Of a stretch of 64,000 nucleotides of DNA, positions 1 through 9,192 are shown piece after piece. Numbering within the stretch: the stretch's first letter is position 1; every line of letters starts with the position of its first letter. The notes beneath the pieces were generated by a model that was not told the origin of the DNA, ran no database searches, and saw nothing but the letters and a program-made list of their open reading frames with translations. Source of the DNA: Flavobacteriaceae bacterium CRH (GTDB lineage: Bacteria; Bacteroidota; Bacteroidia; Flavobacteriales; Flavobacteriaceae). A program made the translations under genes and the position numbers. The stretch covers positions 170,295-234,294 of the forward strand of contig LMAJ01000002.1 in NCBI GenBank assembly GCA_001507425.1, given 5' to 3'.

Positions 1-993
1 AATGGCTCCATGAAGATACGCCGGACTTTCCCATATTCCATCAGAGGCAATTGCAAGTGCCGATCCTAAAGTATTGATATAAGGATCTGGAGTTGTAACC
101 TTAACCCGATTGGCTAACAGCTGTGTTTCTCCAACTGATTTTTCAAAAAGTGCCACCAAACCATCCTGAGAAACATCTAATTTTGGGTCTTCGGTTGCAA
201 AGAGCCAATAGCTTCCTTTTTCAGTGATTTTTTTGATATTCCCTGTTATAACGGGCAACGATTCCTGATTTGAATTGTAAAGTTCTAAAGGCGAAGTTTG
301 TTGTTTTGCATTGGCTAAATGTGTTGAAGATTCAGGAAAAAATCCAACCAGACTTTTATTATTTCCTGATTTTTGTTTGTTACTTTCAGAACCATATTCC
401 AATAAAAATGATTGCTTTTTTAAAGTATATTTATTACCCAAACAATATTCTGGCTGCAAATAAAATACCGATTCCGGATCAGCTCCAATATCGCCATCGC
501 GGCTAAACTTTTTGCCCGTTGCTCCGCCAAAAGCCCAAATTATATTTGTGTTTTGTGATATCTTTTTGCCATAGACTTTCACAATAAAACCTTCTTTTTC
601 TTTTAAGGCAACAACATCAATATATAAGGTTCCTGTTTCTAAAATGGCATCCTGAATTTCATAATGCATGGTTCCCAAAATATATCTTGTATCAATTTTA
701 GAAGCTTCGGTAATCCATTTGCTGGATTTGCCATTTACAATTCCGAGTTTAAAGTTGCCTCCCATTCCCGGCATGTACATGGCAAACTCGGGTAAATCAC
801 CTGTTTCAACCCGAAATCCGGTATTGGAACCATAAAGTGCGCGATTGAATTTTCGGGTACCGTTTTTTAATACGAAACTATTTCCCTCCGGTGCATAATG
901 AATTTTACGCAAGGCTTGTTTTTCCTGTCCAAATAGTACAATGGAACAAAAAAGGAATAGTAAGGCCAAAAAACATGTTTTTTTTAATTTCAT
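1..993 (-). CDS. DUF4450-like secreted protein, partial (C-terminus beyond window)
   Basis: The minus-strand reading frame is open from the ATG at 993 to the window edge (331 codons, no stop). It begins with a signal peptide (MKLKKTCFLALLFLFCSIVLFGQ). It contains GMGGNFKLGIVNGKSS, IIWAFGGATGKKFSRDGDIG and, at the edge, DPYINTLGSALAIASDGIWE followed by SPAYLHGAI. The last stretch resembles the entry to a six-hairpin (alpha/alpha)6 catalytic region. The overall pattern fits the Bacteroidota DUF4450 proteins found in pectin and rhamnogalacturonan loci, which I know only as putative glycoside hydrolases. It is divergent from the GH2 gene and shares the CAGGAT operator type. The family call is from memory of motifs; the secreted glycan-active role is inferred from context. 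Confidence 0.6.
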   Translation of the reverse strand, partial: MKLKKTCFLALLFLFCSIVLFGQEKQALRKIHYAPEGNSFVLKNGTRKFNRALYGSNTGFRVETGDLPEFAMYMPGMGGNFKLGIVNGKSSKWITEASKIDTRYILGTMHYEIQDAILETGTLYIDVVALKEKEGFIVKVYGKKISQNTNIIWAFGGATGKKFSRDGDIGADPESVFYLQPEYCLGNKYTLKKQSFLLEYGSESNKQKSGNNKSLVGFFPESSTHLANAKQQTSPLELYNSNQESLPVITGNIKKITEKGSYWLFATEDPKLDVSQDGLVALFEKSVGETQLLANRVKVTTPDPYINTLGSALAIASDGIWESPAYLHGAI

Positions 994-1071
994 TCAAATT
1001 GTCACGTTAAAATAATTAATTATAAATCCCGATATTTACGTACCAATCAATATTGATTGATTATTTAATTG

Positions 1072-1115
1072 CAATTTCATTGTTATTTTGCGATTTACTA
1101 TCCTGTACCTACCTG
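1072..1115 (-). promoter_or_regulatory. CAGGAT direct-repeat operator and -7 box for the DUF4450-like gene
   Basis: On the minus strand, CAGGTAGGTACAGGATAG covers 1098-1115, two hexamers with a 10-bp period; the distal one is degenerate. After a 20-nt gap comes TGAAATTG (1072-1079), a weak match to TAnnTTTG. It is the weakest of five copies. A 14-bp palindrome (AATCAATATTGATT, 1045-1058) lies in the leader. Confidence 0.55.
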
Positions 1116-1156
1116 ATTTTATTAATATAATAATTTAATATTTTTCAATATTTTAA

Positions 1157-1201
1157 CATCATAGTACAGGATACTATATAAAGTAAGAACTACTAGTTTT
1201 G
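1157..1201 (+). promoter_or_regulatory. CAGGAT operator and -7 box for the GH2 gene
   Basis: The sequence CATCATAGTACAGGATAC (1157-1174) aligns with the CAGGATnCTACAGGATA consensus; the distal half is degenerate. After 21 nt follows TAGTTTTG (1194-1201), a perfect TAnnTTTG box, 19 nt before the ATG. The proximal hexamer sits where a -33 element would be expected. Confidence 0.65.
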
Positions 1202-1220
1202 AAATACGATCAAATTAACT

Positions 1221-4067
1221 ATGACATTAAAAAACAAATTTCACCTATTTATTATTGCTGCAATTTTTACTCAAAGTATTACAGCGCAACAAACCGACAA
1301 AATTTTTCTATCAGGAAAAGATTTTGAACATCCTGTGCAATGGGATTTTTATTGTACTGCCGGAAATAACAGTAAAATTTGGTCTAAAATAAATGTTCCG
1401 TCGCAATGGGAATTAGAAGGTTTTGGCGAATATACGTATGGCCGCTGGTATAAGGAACTGAACCAGAAAGAACCTAGCAAGGAAGAAGGTTTGTATAAAT
1501 ATGAATTTGAAGTTCCTGCAAATTATAAAGACAAAACTATTTTGATTGCTTTTGGTGGTGCTATGACGGATACTGAAGTTAAAATCAATGGAAAATTAGC
1601 CGGCCCCGTTCATCAGGGTGGTTTTTATGAATTTAAGTATGATGTTTCTTCTTTATTGAAATTCGGCTCTAAAAATATTCTTGAGGTTCATGTTTGGAAA
1701 CACTCGGCTAATAAATCTGTAAATGCAGCCGAACGACGAGCAGACTGGTGGTTGTTTGGCGGCATTTATCGTCCGGTTTGGTTAGAGGTTTCTCCTAAAA
1801 CACACATTCAAAATATTGCCGTAAATCCTAAAATGGATGGTTCTGTTACGATTGATTTGAATCTTAAAAATATTCCTAAAAACACCTTTTTAGAAGCTAC
1901 AATTAAAGGTTTAAATGTAGAAAACTTCGAGACTTTTACTTTTCCGATTAAAGCAAAAAGTACCAAAGAATCAATTACAGCACAATGGAAAAATGTAAAA
2001 CCGTGGAATCCTGAAACTCCCAATTTATATGAGTTGAATTTGGTTTTAAAACAAAACGGAATTGTACTTCATCAATACACTAAAAAAATAGGGTTCAGAA
2101 CTTTAGCATTTAAAAAACAGGACGGTATTTATGTAAATGACACCAAAATTATTATGAAAGGAATTAACCGCCATTCGTTTTGGCCGGAAGGAGGTCGAAG
2201 CACTAGCAAACGCATTAGCGAATTGGATGTCAAATTAATGAAAGACATGAATATCAATGCCGTGCGTGGCCATTATCCGCCGGACGAACATTTTCTGGAG
2301 GTTTGTGATTCGCTCGGACTTTTTGTTTTGGATGAATTGGCTGGCTGGCAAAACGCTTACGATACAGAAACGGGAGCCAAACTAGCGACGGAAATGATAA
2401 CACGAGATGTCAATCATCCGTCGATCATTATTTGGGATAATGGCAATGAAGGCGGATGGAATTATACTACTGATAACGTTTTTGCCAAAAATGATCCTCA
2501 AAAAAGAATTGTGATTCATCCGTGGGCTGATTTTAATGGCTGGGACACGCATCATTATCCAACATATTTAACGGGAATGCATCGGTTTAATTCGGGTGAA
2601 AATGTATTTTTTCCGACGGAATTTATGCACGGAACGTATGACAATGGTCACGGTGCGGCTTTAGAAGATTTCTGGAATCGGTATAAGGAAAGTCCACTTT
2701 TTGCGGGAGGATTTATGTGGGCACTTTTAGATGAAGCGGTAAAACGATCTGACTGGACCGGAGATGTGAAATTTGATTCGAAAGGTTCGCTTGCCGCGGA
2801 TGGAATTCTTGGACCTCATCGCGAAAGAGAAGGAAGTTATTATACGGTGAAAGAAGTTTGGGCGCCGATTCAGTTTCAACCAAAACAAGTTACTAATGAT
2901 TTTGATGGAACATTTTTAATTACAAATGATTATCTTTTTTCTAATTTGAATTCTTGTAAAATGGAATTTAAAATCCTGAAAGCTGCTAATGACATTCTTT
3001 ATAATAATGGAATTGCAAAAGAAATCAATTCAGGAAAAATCGAAATTCCGAGTACTGAACCCGGAGAAACCCGAAAAATTAAATTCGATATTCCAAAGAA
3101 CTTTTCAGATGGAGATATTTTGTCCATATCGGCTTACGATCAATTTGATAAAGAAATTTATACCTGGACATGGCCGATTCATAAAGCAAAATATTATGCT
3201 TCTAAATTTCTAAACGTTCAAAACACAAAAACTAAAGCTTCGGTAACTAAAACCGAAAAAGAAATTACTTTAAAAGGAAATGATATAACGGTTATTTTTG
3301 ATACTTCAACAGGCGAAATTTCATCTATAAAAAACAGAACCTCAACTATTCCGCTCAAAAATGGCCCGCGACCAATTGGAATGAAAGCCAAGTTAAAAGA
3401 TATTCAGATTGCTCAGGAAGGTGAAAAAGCGATTTGTACCGTTTTCTACACTGGAGGTTTATCTTCTATAAAATGGATTATGGAACCTGACGGAAGGTTT
3501 AAAATGGAACTACTTGCCTTAAAAAATGCTTCGGGCGGAGAAGGTTTTGACGGTGCTTTTTTTGAAGATAAAATCAATGCTTTCGGGATTACTTTTAGTT
3601 TTCCTGAGAAAGAAGTGACGGGTATAAAATGGTTTGGAAGAGGTCCGTATCGTGTTTGGAAAAACAGAATTAAAGGAACAACGTATGGTTTTTGGGAGAA
3701 AGATTATAACAATACCATAACGGGAGAAAGCTTTGAGAATTTGATTTATCCTGAATTTAAAGGCTATCATGCTAATGTTTTGGGAGCGAATTTAAAAGCA
3801 GGAACTTCATCTTTTAAGGTTTTTAGTGAATCTGATAATTTGTTTTTGAGACTATTTACGCCCGATTTGCCCAAAAATGCTTTTTCGGGAAGTTATCCGC
3901 AACCGGCATTTCCTGAAGGAGATATTTCGTTTATGTATGAAATTCCGGCGATGCGTGATTTTAAGCCATTAGAACAACAAGGTCCACAAAGTCAGCCAAC
4001 AAATATTCGTATAAAAAGTGGCGATGACGGAATTTCGATGAATTTGTGGTTTGATTTTAGGGGTTAA
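1221..4067 (+). CDS. Secreted GH2 family glycoside hydrolase (beta-galactosidase-like)
   Basis: This 948-residue protein has a signal peptide (about 1-22). The GH2 layout follows: a sugar-binding jelly roll (about 30-190, with YKYEFEVP and WWLFGGIYRPVWLEV), an Ig-like domain (about 195-295), a TIM barrel from about 300 and C-terminal beta domains. GINRHSFWPEGG and MNINAVRGHYPPDEHFLEVC are family signatures. The acid/base is probably Glu410 in NGNEGGWN, and the nucleophile Glu467 in FPTEFMHG. GH2 enzymes remove terminal galactose, glucuronate, arabinopyranose or similar residues; this substrate is not readable from sequence. The locus suggests a side chain of rhamnogalacturonan. It probably acts in the periplasm or at the surface. 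It may be cotranscribed with the SGNH esterase 206 nt downstream. Confidence 0.9.
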   Translation: MTLKNKFHLFIIAAIFTQSITAQQTDKIFLSGKDFEHPVQWDFYCTAGNNSKIWSKINVPSQWELEGFGEYTYGRWYKELNQKEPSKEEGLYKYEFEVPANYKDKTILIAFGGAMTDTEVKINGKLAGPVHQGGFYEFKYDVSSLLKFGSKNILEVHVWKHSANKSVNAAERRADWWLFGGIYRPVWLEVSPKTHIQNIAVNPKMDGSVTIDLNLKNIPKNTFLEATIKGLNVENFETFTFPIKAKSTKESITAQWKNVKPWNPETPNLYELNLVLKQNGIVLHQYTKKIGFRTLAFKKQDGIYVNDTKIIMKGINRHSFWPEGGRSTSKRISELDVKLMKDMNINAVRGHYPPDEHFLEVCDSLGLFVLDELAGWQNAYDTETGAKLATEMITRDVNHPSIIIWDNGNEGGWNYTTDNVFAKNDPQKRIVIHPWADFNGWDTHHYPTYLTGMHRFNSGENVFFPTEFMHGTYDNGHGAALEDFWNRYKESPLFAGGFMWALLDEAVKRSDWTGDVKFDSKGSLAADGILGPHREREGSYYTVKEVWAPIQFQPKQVTNDFDGTFLITNDYLFSNLNSCKMEFKILKAANDILYNNGIAKEINSGKIEIPSTEPGETRKIKFDIPKNFSDGDILSISAYDQFDKEIYTWTWPIHKAKYYASKFLNVQNTKTKASVTKTEKEITLKGNDITVIFDTSTGEISSIKNRTSTIPLKNGPRPIGMKAKLKDIQIAQEGEKAICTVFYTGGLSSIKWIMEPDGRFKMELLALKNASGGEGFDGAFFEDKINAFGITFSFPEKEVTGIKWFGRGPYRVWKNRIKGTTYGFWEKDYNNTITGESFENLIYPEFKGYHANVLGANLKAGTSSFKVFSESDNLFLRLFTPDLPKNAFSGSYPQPAFPEGDISFMYEIPAMRDFKPLEQQGPQSQPTNIRIKSGDDGISMNLWFDFRG

Positions 4068-4075
4068 TGTTTTTG

Positions 4076-4143
4076 TTTCAGGTTTCAGGTTTCAGGTTTC
4101 AGGTTTCAGGTTTCAGGTTTCAGGTTTCAGGTTTCAGGTTTCA
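4076..4143 (+). repeat. Heptanucleotide tandem repeat (TTTCAGG)9
   Basis: There are nine perfect TTTCAGG units and a 5-nt partial unit, starting 9 nt after the GH2 stop codon. It lies between two genes of the same direction. It could vary in length by slippage, but no coding frame depends on it. Confidence 0.95.
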
Positions 4144-4240
4144 CTGCATAGGGCTTCGACTTCGCTCAGCCTGACTAGAGATCATTTTGAAAATAATTGT
4201 CATCCTGAGCATCCCGAGGCCTCGGGAGAAGGCTTGTTTT
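4144..4240. repeat. Fragments of dispersed intergenic palindromic elements
   Basis: The stretch contains TTCGACTTCGCTCAGCCTGA, then GTCATCCTGAGCATC and a CCGAGGCCTCGG palindrome. These resemble arms of the ~100-bp element seen at 7719, 10681 and 62879. No complete element is present. Confidence 0.5.
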
Positions 4241-4273
4241 ACGTTTATTTCTTTTAATAATACTTTTACAAAT

Positions 4274-5773
4274 ATGAAATCAATTAAGTTATTTTCTATT
4301 TTATTTTTAACGCTGCTATTCTCCAATTTTACTTCCAGCCAAAACAACAAACCTACTGTTTTTCTGGTTGGCGATTCAACCGTAAAAAATGGCAAAGGCG
4401 ACGGTATTGGCGGACTTTGGGGCTGGGGCGATTATATTGGGCAGTTTCTTGATACTACAAAAGTTAGTATTGAGAATCATGCTTTGGGCGGAACAAGCAG
4501 CAGAACTTTTCAGGATAAGGGTTTGTGGACTGCGGTTTTGAATAAACTTAAAAAAGGTGATTATGTTTTAATTCAGTTTGGACATAATGACGACGGACCA
4601 ATAAACGATAGTATTCGAGCCAGAGGAACAATAAAAGGCATTGGAAATGAAACTCAGGAAATCGACAATATCCTTACAAAAAAGCATGAAGTTATACACA
4701 GTTATGGCTGGTATATTCAGAAAATTATTAAGGAAGCAAAATCAAAAGGAGCTATTCCGATTGTTTGTTCTCCAATTCCGAGAAATGACTGGAAGGACGG
4801 AAAAGTTCCTCGAAATAATACTTCTTACAGATTATGGGCAAAACAAATTGCTGAAAAAGAGAAAGCAACTTTTATCGATTTAAATGATAAAATGGCTGTT
4901 GAAATGGAAAAGTTGGGCGAAACAAAAATTACCGGAACTTATTTCTATAAACGTGATCACACACATACATCTGCAAAAGGAGCTGTACTTGCGGCTTTGG
5001 TTATTATTAATGAACTAAAATCCAGCAAGAATTCTTTAAAGAACTATGTTTTAGATCATCCGAAAATTGTATTTCCTGCTAAGCAAAAAGTGTTTTTAAT
5101 TGGAGATTCTACAATGGCGAATAATGATAATCCTGATGCTGTTGGCTGGGGCGTTGTATTTCCAACGTATTGTGATACAACAAGAATTGAGGTGATCAAC
5201 AAAGCGCGAGGCGGACGAAGTACCAGAACGTTTGATTATGAAGGGCTTTGGAATGAAGTTAAAAACCAACTGCAGCCCGGAGATTTTATTCTGATTCAGT
5301 TTGGACATAATGATGCGGGCGCTGTAGACAAAGAAAAATTCAGAGGTTCACTCCCGGGAAATGGCGATGAAACCCAAGAAGTTATTCGGCCGGATGGTGC
5401 AAAAGAGATTGTACATACTTTTGGCTGGTATATGGAAAAATTTATTCGGGAAGCTAAAGAAAAAGGCGCTATACCCATTGTTTTAAGTCAGACGCCAAGA
5501 GATGCCTGGCCGAATGAAAAGGTAGAACGAAGAACTGATACTTACGTAAAATGGTCTAAAGAAGCTGCAGATAAAGAAAGTGCTTATTATATTGACCTTC
5601 ACGAAATTGTAGCGCTAAAATATGAAGCTTTGGGAAAGGAAAAAGTAAAAGCCTTTTTCCCTAAAGATCATACCCATACCGGTTTTGAAGGTGCAAAATT
5701 AAATGCCCTTACCGCAGCTGAAAGCATTAAAAATTTAAAAGAATGTGGTTTGAAGAATTACATTGAGTTATGA
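4274..5773 (+). CDS. Two-domain SGNH rhamnogalacturonan acetylesterase (CE12-like tandem)
   Basis: I chose the ATG at 4274, which gives 499 residues, because it places a signal peptide (MKSIKLFSILFLTLLFSNFTSSQ) at the N-terminus; the upstream ATG at 4187 lies in repeat-derived DNA. Two full SGNH domains follow, each about 235 residues. Domain 1 has GDST (Ser35), GGTSSR, FGHND and DHTHT (Asp228, His231). Domain 2 has GDST (Ser279), GGRSTR, FGHND and DHTHT near 466. All four SGNH blocks are intact in both. CE12 enzymes remove acetyl groups from galacturonate in rhamnogalacturonan. Tandem fusion is unusual; the domains have diverged, so they may prefer different acetyl positions. Periplasmic location is inferred. 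Confidence 0.85.
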   Translation: MKSIKLFSILFLTLLFSNFTSSQNNKPTVFLVGDSTVKNGKGDGIGGLWGWGDYIGQFLDTTKVSIENHALGGTSSRTFQDKGLWTAVLNKLKKGDYVLIQFGHNDDGPINDSIRARGTIKGIGNETQEIDNILTKKHEVIHSYGWYIQKIIKEAKSKGAIPIVCSPIPRNDWKDGKVPRNNTSYRLWAKQIAEKEKATFIDLNDKMAVEMEKLGETKITGTYFYKRDHTHTSAKGAVLAALVIINELKSSKNSLKNYVLDHPKIVFPAKQKVFLIGDSTMANNDNPDAVGWGVVFPTYCDTTRIEVINKARGGRSTRTFDYEGLWNEVKNQLQPGDFILIQFGHNDAGAVDKEKFRGSLPGNGDETQEVIRPDGAKEIVHTFGWYMEKFIREAKEKGAIPIVLSQTPRDAWPNEKVERRTDTYVKWSKEAADKESAYYIDLHEIVALKYEALGKEKVKAFFPKDHTHTGFEGAKLNALTAAESIKNLKECGLKNYIEL

Positions 5774-5845
5774 GTCATGCGTTATGAGTTAGATGTAAAA
5801 TGTTAGATGTAAAAGTAAGCATACTCATAACCCATAACTTATAAC
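5765..5845. repeat. Imperfect inverted repeat after the esterase stop
   Basis: GAGTTATGAGTCATGCGTTA and following bases (5765-5789) are complementary, with mismatches, to ACTCATAACCCATAACTTAT and following bases (5823-5845). A short direct repeat (AGATGTAAAA, TTAGATGTAAAA) lies between. The left arm overlaps the end of the esterase gene. Confidence 0.6.
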
Positions 5846-5862
5846 TACTTTTTAAACATAAA

Positions 5863-5887
5863 AAAACCCCGTTTAGAACGGGGTTTT
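5863..5887. terminator. Bidirectional rho-independent terminator
   Basis: A perfect 11-bp stem, AAAACCCCGTT / AACGGGGTTTT, has a 3-nt loop and lies between the convergent esterase (+) and small histone-like gene (-). T-rich tracts follow on both strands. Confidence 0.9.
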
Positions 5888-5902
5888 ATCTTTTTTCAAA
5901 GA

Positions 5903-6079
5903 TTATTTTTTTGATTCTTCGATAGAAACTTTTCTAAACTCTTTTAAAAGTTTTTCAATTTCTAAAGTAGCTTTACGTGCTCTTGCTCCTGCAGCTTTAA
6001 CTCCTTTTTCAGTTAATGACTCAGATTCAGTTTTGAATGTTTCGATTTCGGCGTTGATTTTTACTAATAGATCTTTCAT
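5903..6079 (-). CDS. Small histone H1-like basic protein
   Basis: I chose the ATG at 6079, giving 58 residues (MKDLLVKINAEIETFKTESE...), rather than the upstream in-frame ATG at 6169, because the extra 30 residues look like translated leader. The protein is lysine/alanine/glutamate-rich, helical and free of cysteine. It contains VKAAGARARKATLEIEKLLK and ends RKVSIEESKK. It resembles the small histone H1/Hc1-like proteins common in Flavobacteria, thought to bind DNA or the nucleoid. It is not obviously related to the pectin genes and is probably a housekeeping neighbour. Confidence 0.75.
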   Translation of the reverse strand: MKDLLVKINAEIETFKTESESLTEKGVKAAGARARKATLEIEKLLKEFRKVSIEESKK

Positions 6080-6363
6080 GCTTATACTTGTTAAATTAAG
6101 GCGCAAAAATAAAAGTTTGCTTGAAACATAACGCAAGTTTATTGTTAAAATTATAGTCGCTTTTGGCAATAAAGATAATATTTAATTAACCGTTCTTCTT
6201 CACTATTCATAATCAACCCATTACAAACAATACTGTTAAAATATTTTTTTTATTATTACTTCATAATCATTGTACAATAATCGTTTTCGCTTGTTTTTCT
6301 TACGTCGAAATCCAGCACCAAGAACTTAAAAAAGACAATCCTATGAGTTTGTTCCTGTGTTAC

Positions 6364-7692
6364 TTAATCAACTAACTGTTTATTTACATGAACATTTTTA
6401 AATGTAATACCTTTTATAATAGTTTTGTCAATACTGGTTTTACCAGCTTCGATATTTAAGTTTTCGAAAGTAAAATTCGACAAACGAACATTTGGATCAT
6501 TTTCTACTCCATAAAAAGTTTCGCATTTAAGTTCGATGTTTTTCAATGTAATATTATCTCCGTAAGATAACGGAATATCAGATCGCCCTTTTAAATCAAA
6601 AAATTGTTTCCAGGCAAAAACAGCCAGACAAGTTTTGGCTTCTCCCTTAATATCTTCAACTCTTATATATTCATATTTTTGAGGCGTATCCGGGCGCATT
6701 TTAAGCCACAATAATCTCGAAGCGCCATCGATTTTGCAATTACGCATAATTACATTTCTGTTATGAATAGATTCGCTGCCGTTGGTCAACGCCGAATGGC
6801 AAAACCCGAAATTGCAATCTTCAATAATAATATTGGCATTTGGACCATTGTTTTTATCCTGATCGGCATAAGGGCCTTTTCCGCCTTTTAAAGCAATTGC
6901 ATCGTCGTTTACAGACATGTAACAGCCTTTTACTAAAAAGTTGGTGCAAATATCGATATCAATGGCATCTGTACTTGGCGCTTTTACACCAATGTGTGGT
7001 GAGAAGATGTACAAATCTAACATTTTTACATTATTGCATTTATAAAAATGATTCGTCCAAAAACCGGAATTAATCAATTTTACATCCTGTAGCTGTACAT
7101 TATTAGAGTTCCATATAAAAACCAATCTTGGCCTAGAAACTTCAAGGTTGGTACATTTTGGATTCTCTTTTCGTCTTTGCCAGAAAGCTTCCCAATATTT
7201 TAAACCGTTTCCGTTAATGGTTCCTTTACCGGAAATAGAGAAATTATCTACTCCGTAAGCATTGACCAAAGCTGGAAAATAATCCAGGTTTTGACCTTCC
7301 ATTCTTGATGGCATAATAGGGAAATCGGCAATATTATCAGATCCTTTCAAAACGCCGCCTTCTGCAACATATAAAGCAGTTTTGGGTTTAAAGAATAATG
7401 CACCGCTCAAATAAACGCCTTTCGGAATCACGATAACTCCGCCTCCATTTGCTGCGGCTTTATCAATCACTTTTTGAATGGCAATGGTTTGAATTTTAGT
7501 GCTGTCTTTACTGACACCAAAATCGGTTATAGTGTATTTTTTGCCTAAATCTTTTAATTGAATTTTAGTGTAATCTTTAAACCAATTCGGAATTGCAGTT
7601 CCGTCTGGAAATGTGTCGTTTTTATAATTTTGCGAGAATGCCAGTTGTGTAAACGTAACGATGCAAATGAGAATTCTTAAAATATTTTTCAT
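6364..7692 (-). CDS. Secreted GH28 family pectin hydrolase
   Basis: The protein has 442 residues with a signal peptide (about 1-20) and a right-handed beta-helix. GH28 catalytic positions are visible as PSTDAIDI (Asp242), VNDDAIAL (Asp263-264), CHS (His299) and LWLKMRPD (Lys331). The GHG and RIK blocks deviate from classic polygalacturonases, so the substrate may be a rhamnogalacturonan or a substituted galacturonan. GH28 enzymes hydrolyse alpha-1,4 or alpha-1,2 galacturonosyl linkages by inversion. It is the last gene of the minus-strand series with the DUF4861 and rhamnose mutarotase genes, separated from them by a palindromic element. Confidence 0.85.
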   Translation of the reverse strand: MKNILRILICIVTFTQLAFSQNYKNDTFPDGTAIPNWFKDYTKIQLKDLGKKYTITDFGVSKDSTKIQTIAIQKVIDKAAANGGGVIVIPKGVYLSGALFFKPKTALYVAEGGVLKGSDNIADFPIMPSRMEGQNLDYFPALVNAYGVDNFSISGKGTINGNGLKYWEAFWQRRKENPKCTNLEVSRPRLVFIWNSNNVQLQDVKLINSGFWTNHFYKCNNVKMLDLYIFSPHIGVKAPSTDAIDIDICTNFLVKGCYMSVNDDAIALKGGKGPYADQDKNNGPNANIIIEDCNFGFCHSALTNGSESIHNRNVIMRNCKIDGASRLLWLKMRPDTPQKYEYIRVEDIKGEAKTCLAVFAWKQFFDLKGRSDIPLSYGDNITLKNIELKCETFYGVENDPNVRLSNFTFENLNIEAGKTSIDKTIIKGITFKNVHVNKQLVD

Positions 7693-7718
7693 TTTTGGTT
7701 TTTGTTAGTTTTTTAACT

Positions 7719-7818
7719 TGTCATCCTGACGAAGGAAGGATCACACTCGTAAATCGACAAGGATTGGCGACTTTCTGCGCGGAGTTCCTTGTGTGATCCT
7801 TCCTTCGTCAGGATGACA
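7719..7818. repeat. ~100-bp palindromic intergenic element, copy 1
   Basis: Perfect 28-bp inverted arms (7719-7746 and 7791-7818) enclose a 44-nt loop that is conserved in the other two copies. The arm begins TGTCATCCTGACGAAGGAAG. It lies between two co-directional genes. Confidence 0.95.
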
Positions 7819-7867
7819 TGATTGTGAGAACATTACGGATTTAGGGTTCGTTGCTCTCTGAATGTGG

Positions 7868-9148
7868 TTAATTTACCTCAACCTTAATTTTAACCGAAAG
7901 CTGTTTTGCCAGTGTCGTTACATAAGTGGTGAAATATGCAGAATCTTTAAAGTTTTTATCAGCACTCAGTTCCCAGCCTGCAATTGGGTAATAGCTTACT
8001 TCCTTATTGTTTTTTACTGACAATTTTATCAAAAAAGAATCTGTCAATTGTCCTGTTTTAGGTGCTTCGATATAACCTTTGTAAACGTTTTTCGGAATAA
8101 TTATAGCGGTTCCTAAAATCCATTGGCGCTCGTAGGTTAATTTGTCATGTTGAATAAAACAGACAAAATCTCCTGCGTTTATGACTTGTAAAGGATTTTT
8201 ATTATTAAGATTTGAAAGTGCAATTAATAATGTTTCATTTCCTTTTAAGCCATTCAGCGAAACCGTGTTTTTATAACCGTACATTCCCGGCCAGATCGAA
8301 GTGGTTTCCTGCGCCTGATACTTATTTCCTGAAGCTTCCCAATTTTGGTAGTGATAACTTAAAACCGAATTTACCGGACCTTCGCTAACAATTTTAAAAG
8401 TTGTTTTTTCAATATTATTTAAAGTATCGCTGGCAATAATACCCAGCCTGTTGATTTTATTGTCTGTAAATATAGCGAAACCTCCTAGTCCGGCTGAATT
8501 TCCAACAGGAAAAATATCTCTTCCCCAATCGTACATAACATGATAATTATCTTCAACGGCACCTTTACTGTTTATGCCGACATCTTCAGGGGTAATTCCT
8601 GGTAATTTTTTTCCGAAGACATCTTTTGAATTTCTTCCATCCAGATAATGCCTGAAACCTACTTTGTCATTTTCCCAGGTTGGCCCGTCCGTCTGGTATT
8701 TTTGATAGCCTAATTTTTTATGTACCTGATTAGCCAATAAAACTTCTTGTGTATCTGGGTGAACCGGAAGATTTTTGCCTTCTCTTTTTCCGAATCTTAC
8801 GCTCGTTTTTATGGGGAATTTAGGAGTGTTTTTTGACCATTTCAAGTCAAGTTTTTTTATTTCTTTTGGAGAAAAATCAGTAACTAAAAACAGTTCATCC
8901 CATTTTCCGTCTCCATTCAAATCATTTACCTGCGTCGGAATTGTATCGGTTTTATTAATTAGAATAGGAAAATCATTTACTTCTTTTCCGCCAAAAACAT
9001 TTCTTTTGATTGAAATAGCTTTTTGGGATAATTCTAAATTTGAAGTGTTTTTTAAAACAATTAATTTTCCGATGGCTTTTTTCTGTGCATTACAGCTTGC
9101 AAAAATTACAACTGATATGGCAATTGACAAATAGATTTTTGTTTTCAT
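7868..9148 (-). CDS. DUF4861 domain protein, long form
   Basis: The protein has 426 residues; its N-terminus (MKTKIYLSIAISVVIFASCNAQ) has a probable lipobox ending at Cys19. The DUF4861 core shows RHYLDGRNSKDVFGKK and YHVMYDWGRDIFPVG. It is shared with the shorter paralogue at 33683-34648 (RLYLDWRNAIDIFGKK, YHEMSDWGADIL). The long form adds an N-terminal domain of about 110 residues. That domain contains NDLNGDGKWDELFLV, which matches a calcium-binding DxNxDGxxDE loop. DUF4861 proteins recur in Bacteroidota pectin loci; I know no established activity. Co-occurrence with GH105 and rhamnose genes suggests action on unsaturated rhamnogalacturonan fragments, which is inference. Confidence 0.8.
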   Translation of the reverse strand: MKTKIYLSIAISVVIFASCNAQKKAIGKLIVLKNTSNLELSQKAISIKRNVFGGKEVNDFPILINKTDTIPTQVNDLNGDGKWDELFLVTDFSPKEIKKLDLKWSKNTPKFPIKTSVRFGKREGKNLPVHPDTQEVLLANQVHKKLGYQKYQTDGPTWENDKVGFRHYLDGRNSKDVFGKKLPGITPEDVGINSKGAVEDNYHVMYDWGRDIFPVGNSAGLGGFAIFTDNKINRLGIIASDTLNNIEKTTFKIVSEGPVNSVLSYHYQNWEASGNKYQAQETTSIWPGMYGYKNTVSLNGLKGNETLLIALSNLNNKNPLQVINAGDFVCFIQHDKLTYERQWILGTAIIIPKNVYKGYIEAPKTGQLTDSFLIKLSVKNNKEVSYYPIAGWELSADKNFKDSAYFTTYVTTLAKQLSVKIKVEVN

Positions 9149-9192
9149 GTTTAAGCTTTTTATTCTTTTTCTTTTTTAAACAATTTAATCAT

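Noticed and set aside
270..506. Plus-strand ORF inside the DUF4450-like gene
   Set aside because: It is antisense to a longer, recognisable secreted protein and has no homologous features.
4076..4143. TTTCAGG array as a CRISPR or coding repeat
   Set aside because: The unit is 7 nt with no spacers and lies outside any gene. A short ORF runs through it but begins in the GH2 3' end and has no coding character.
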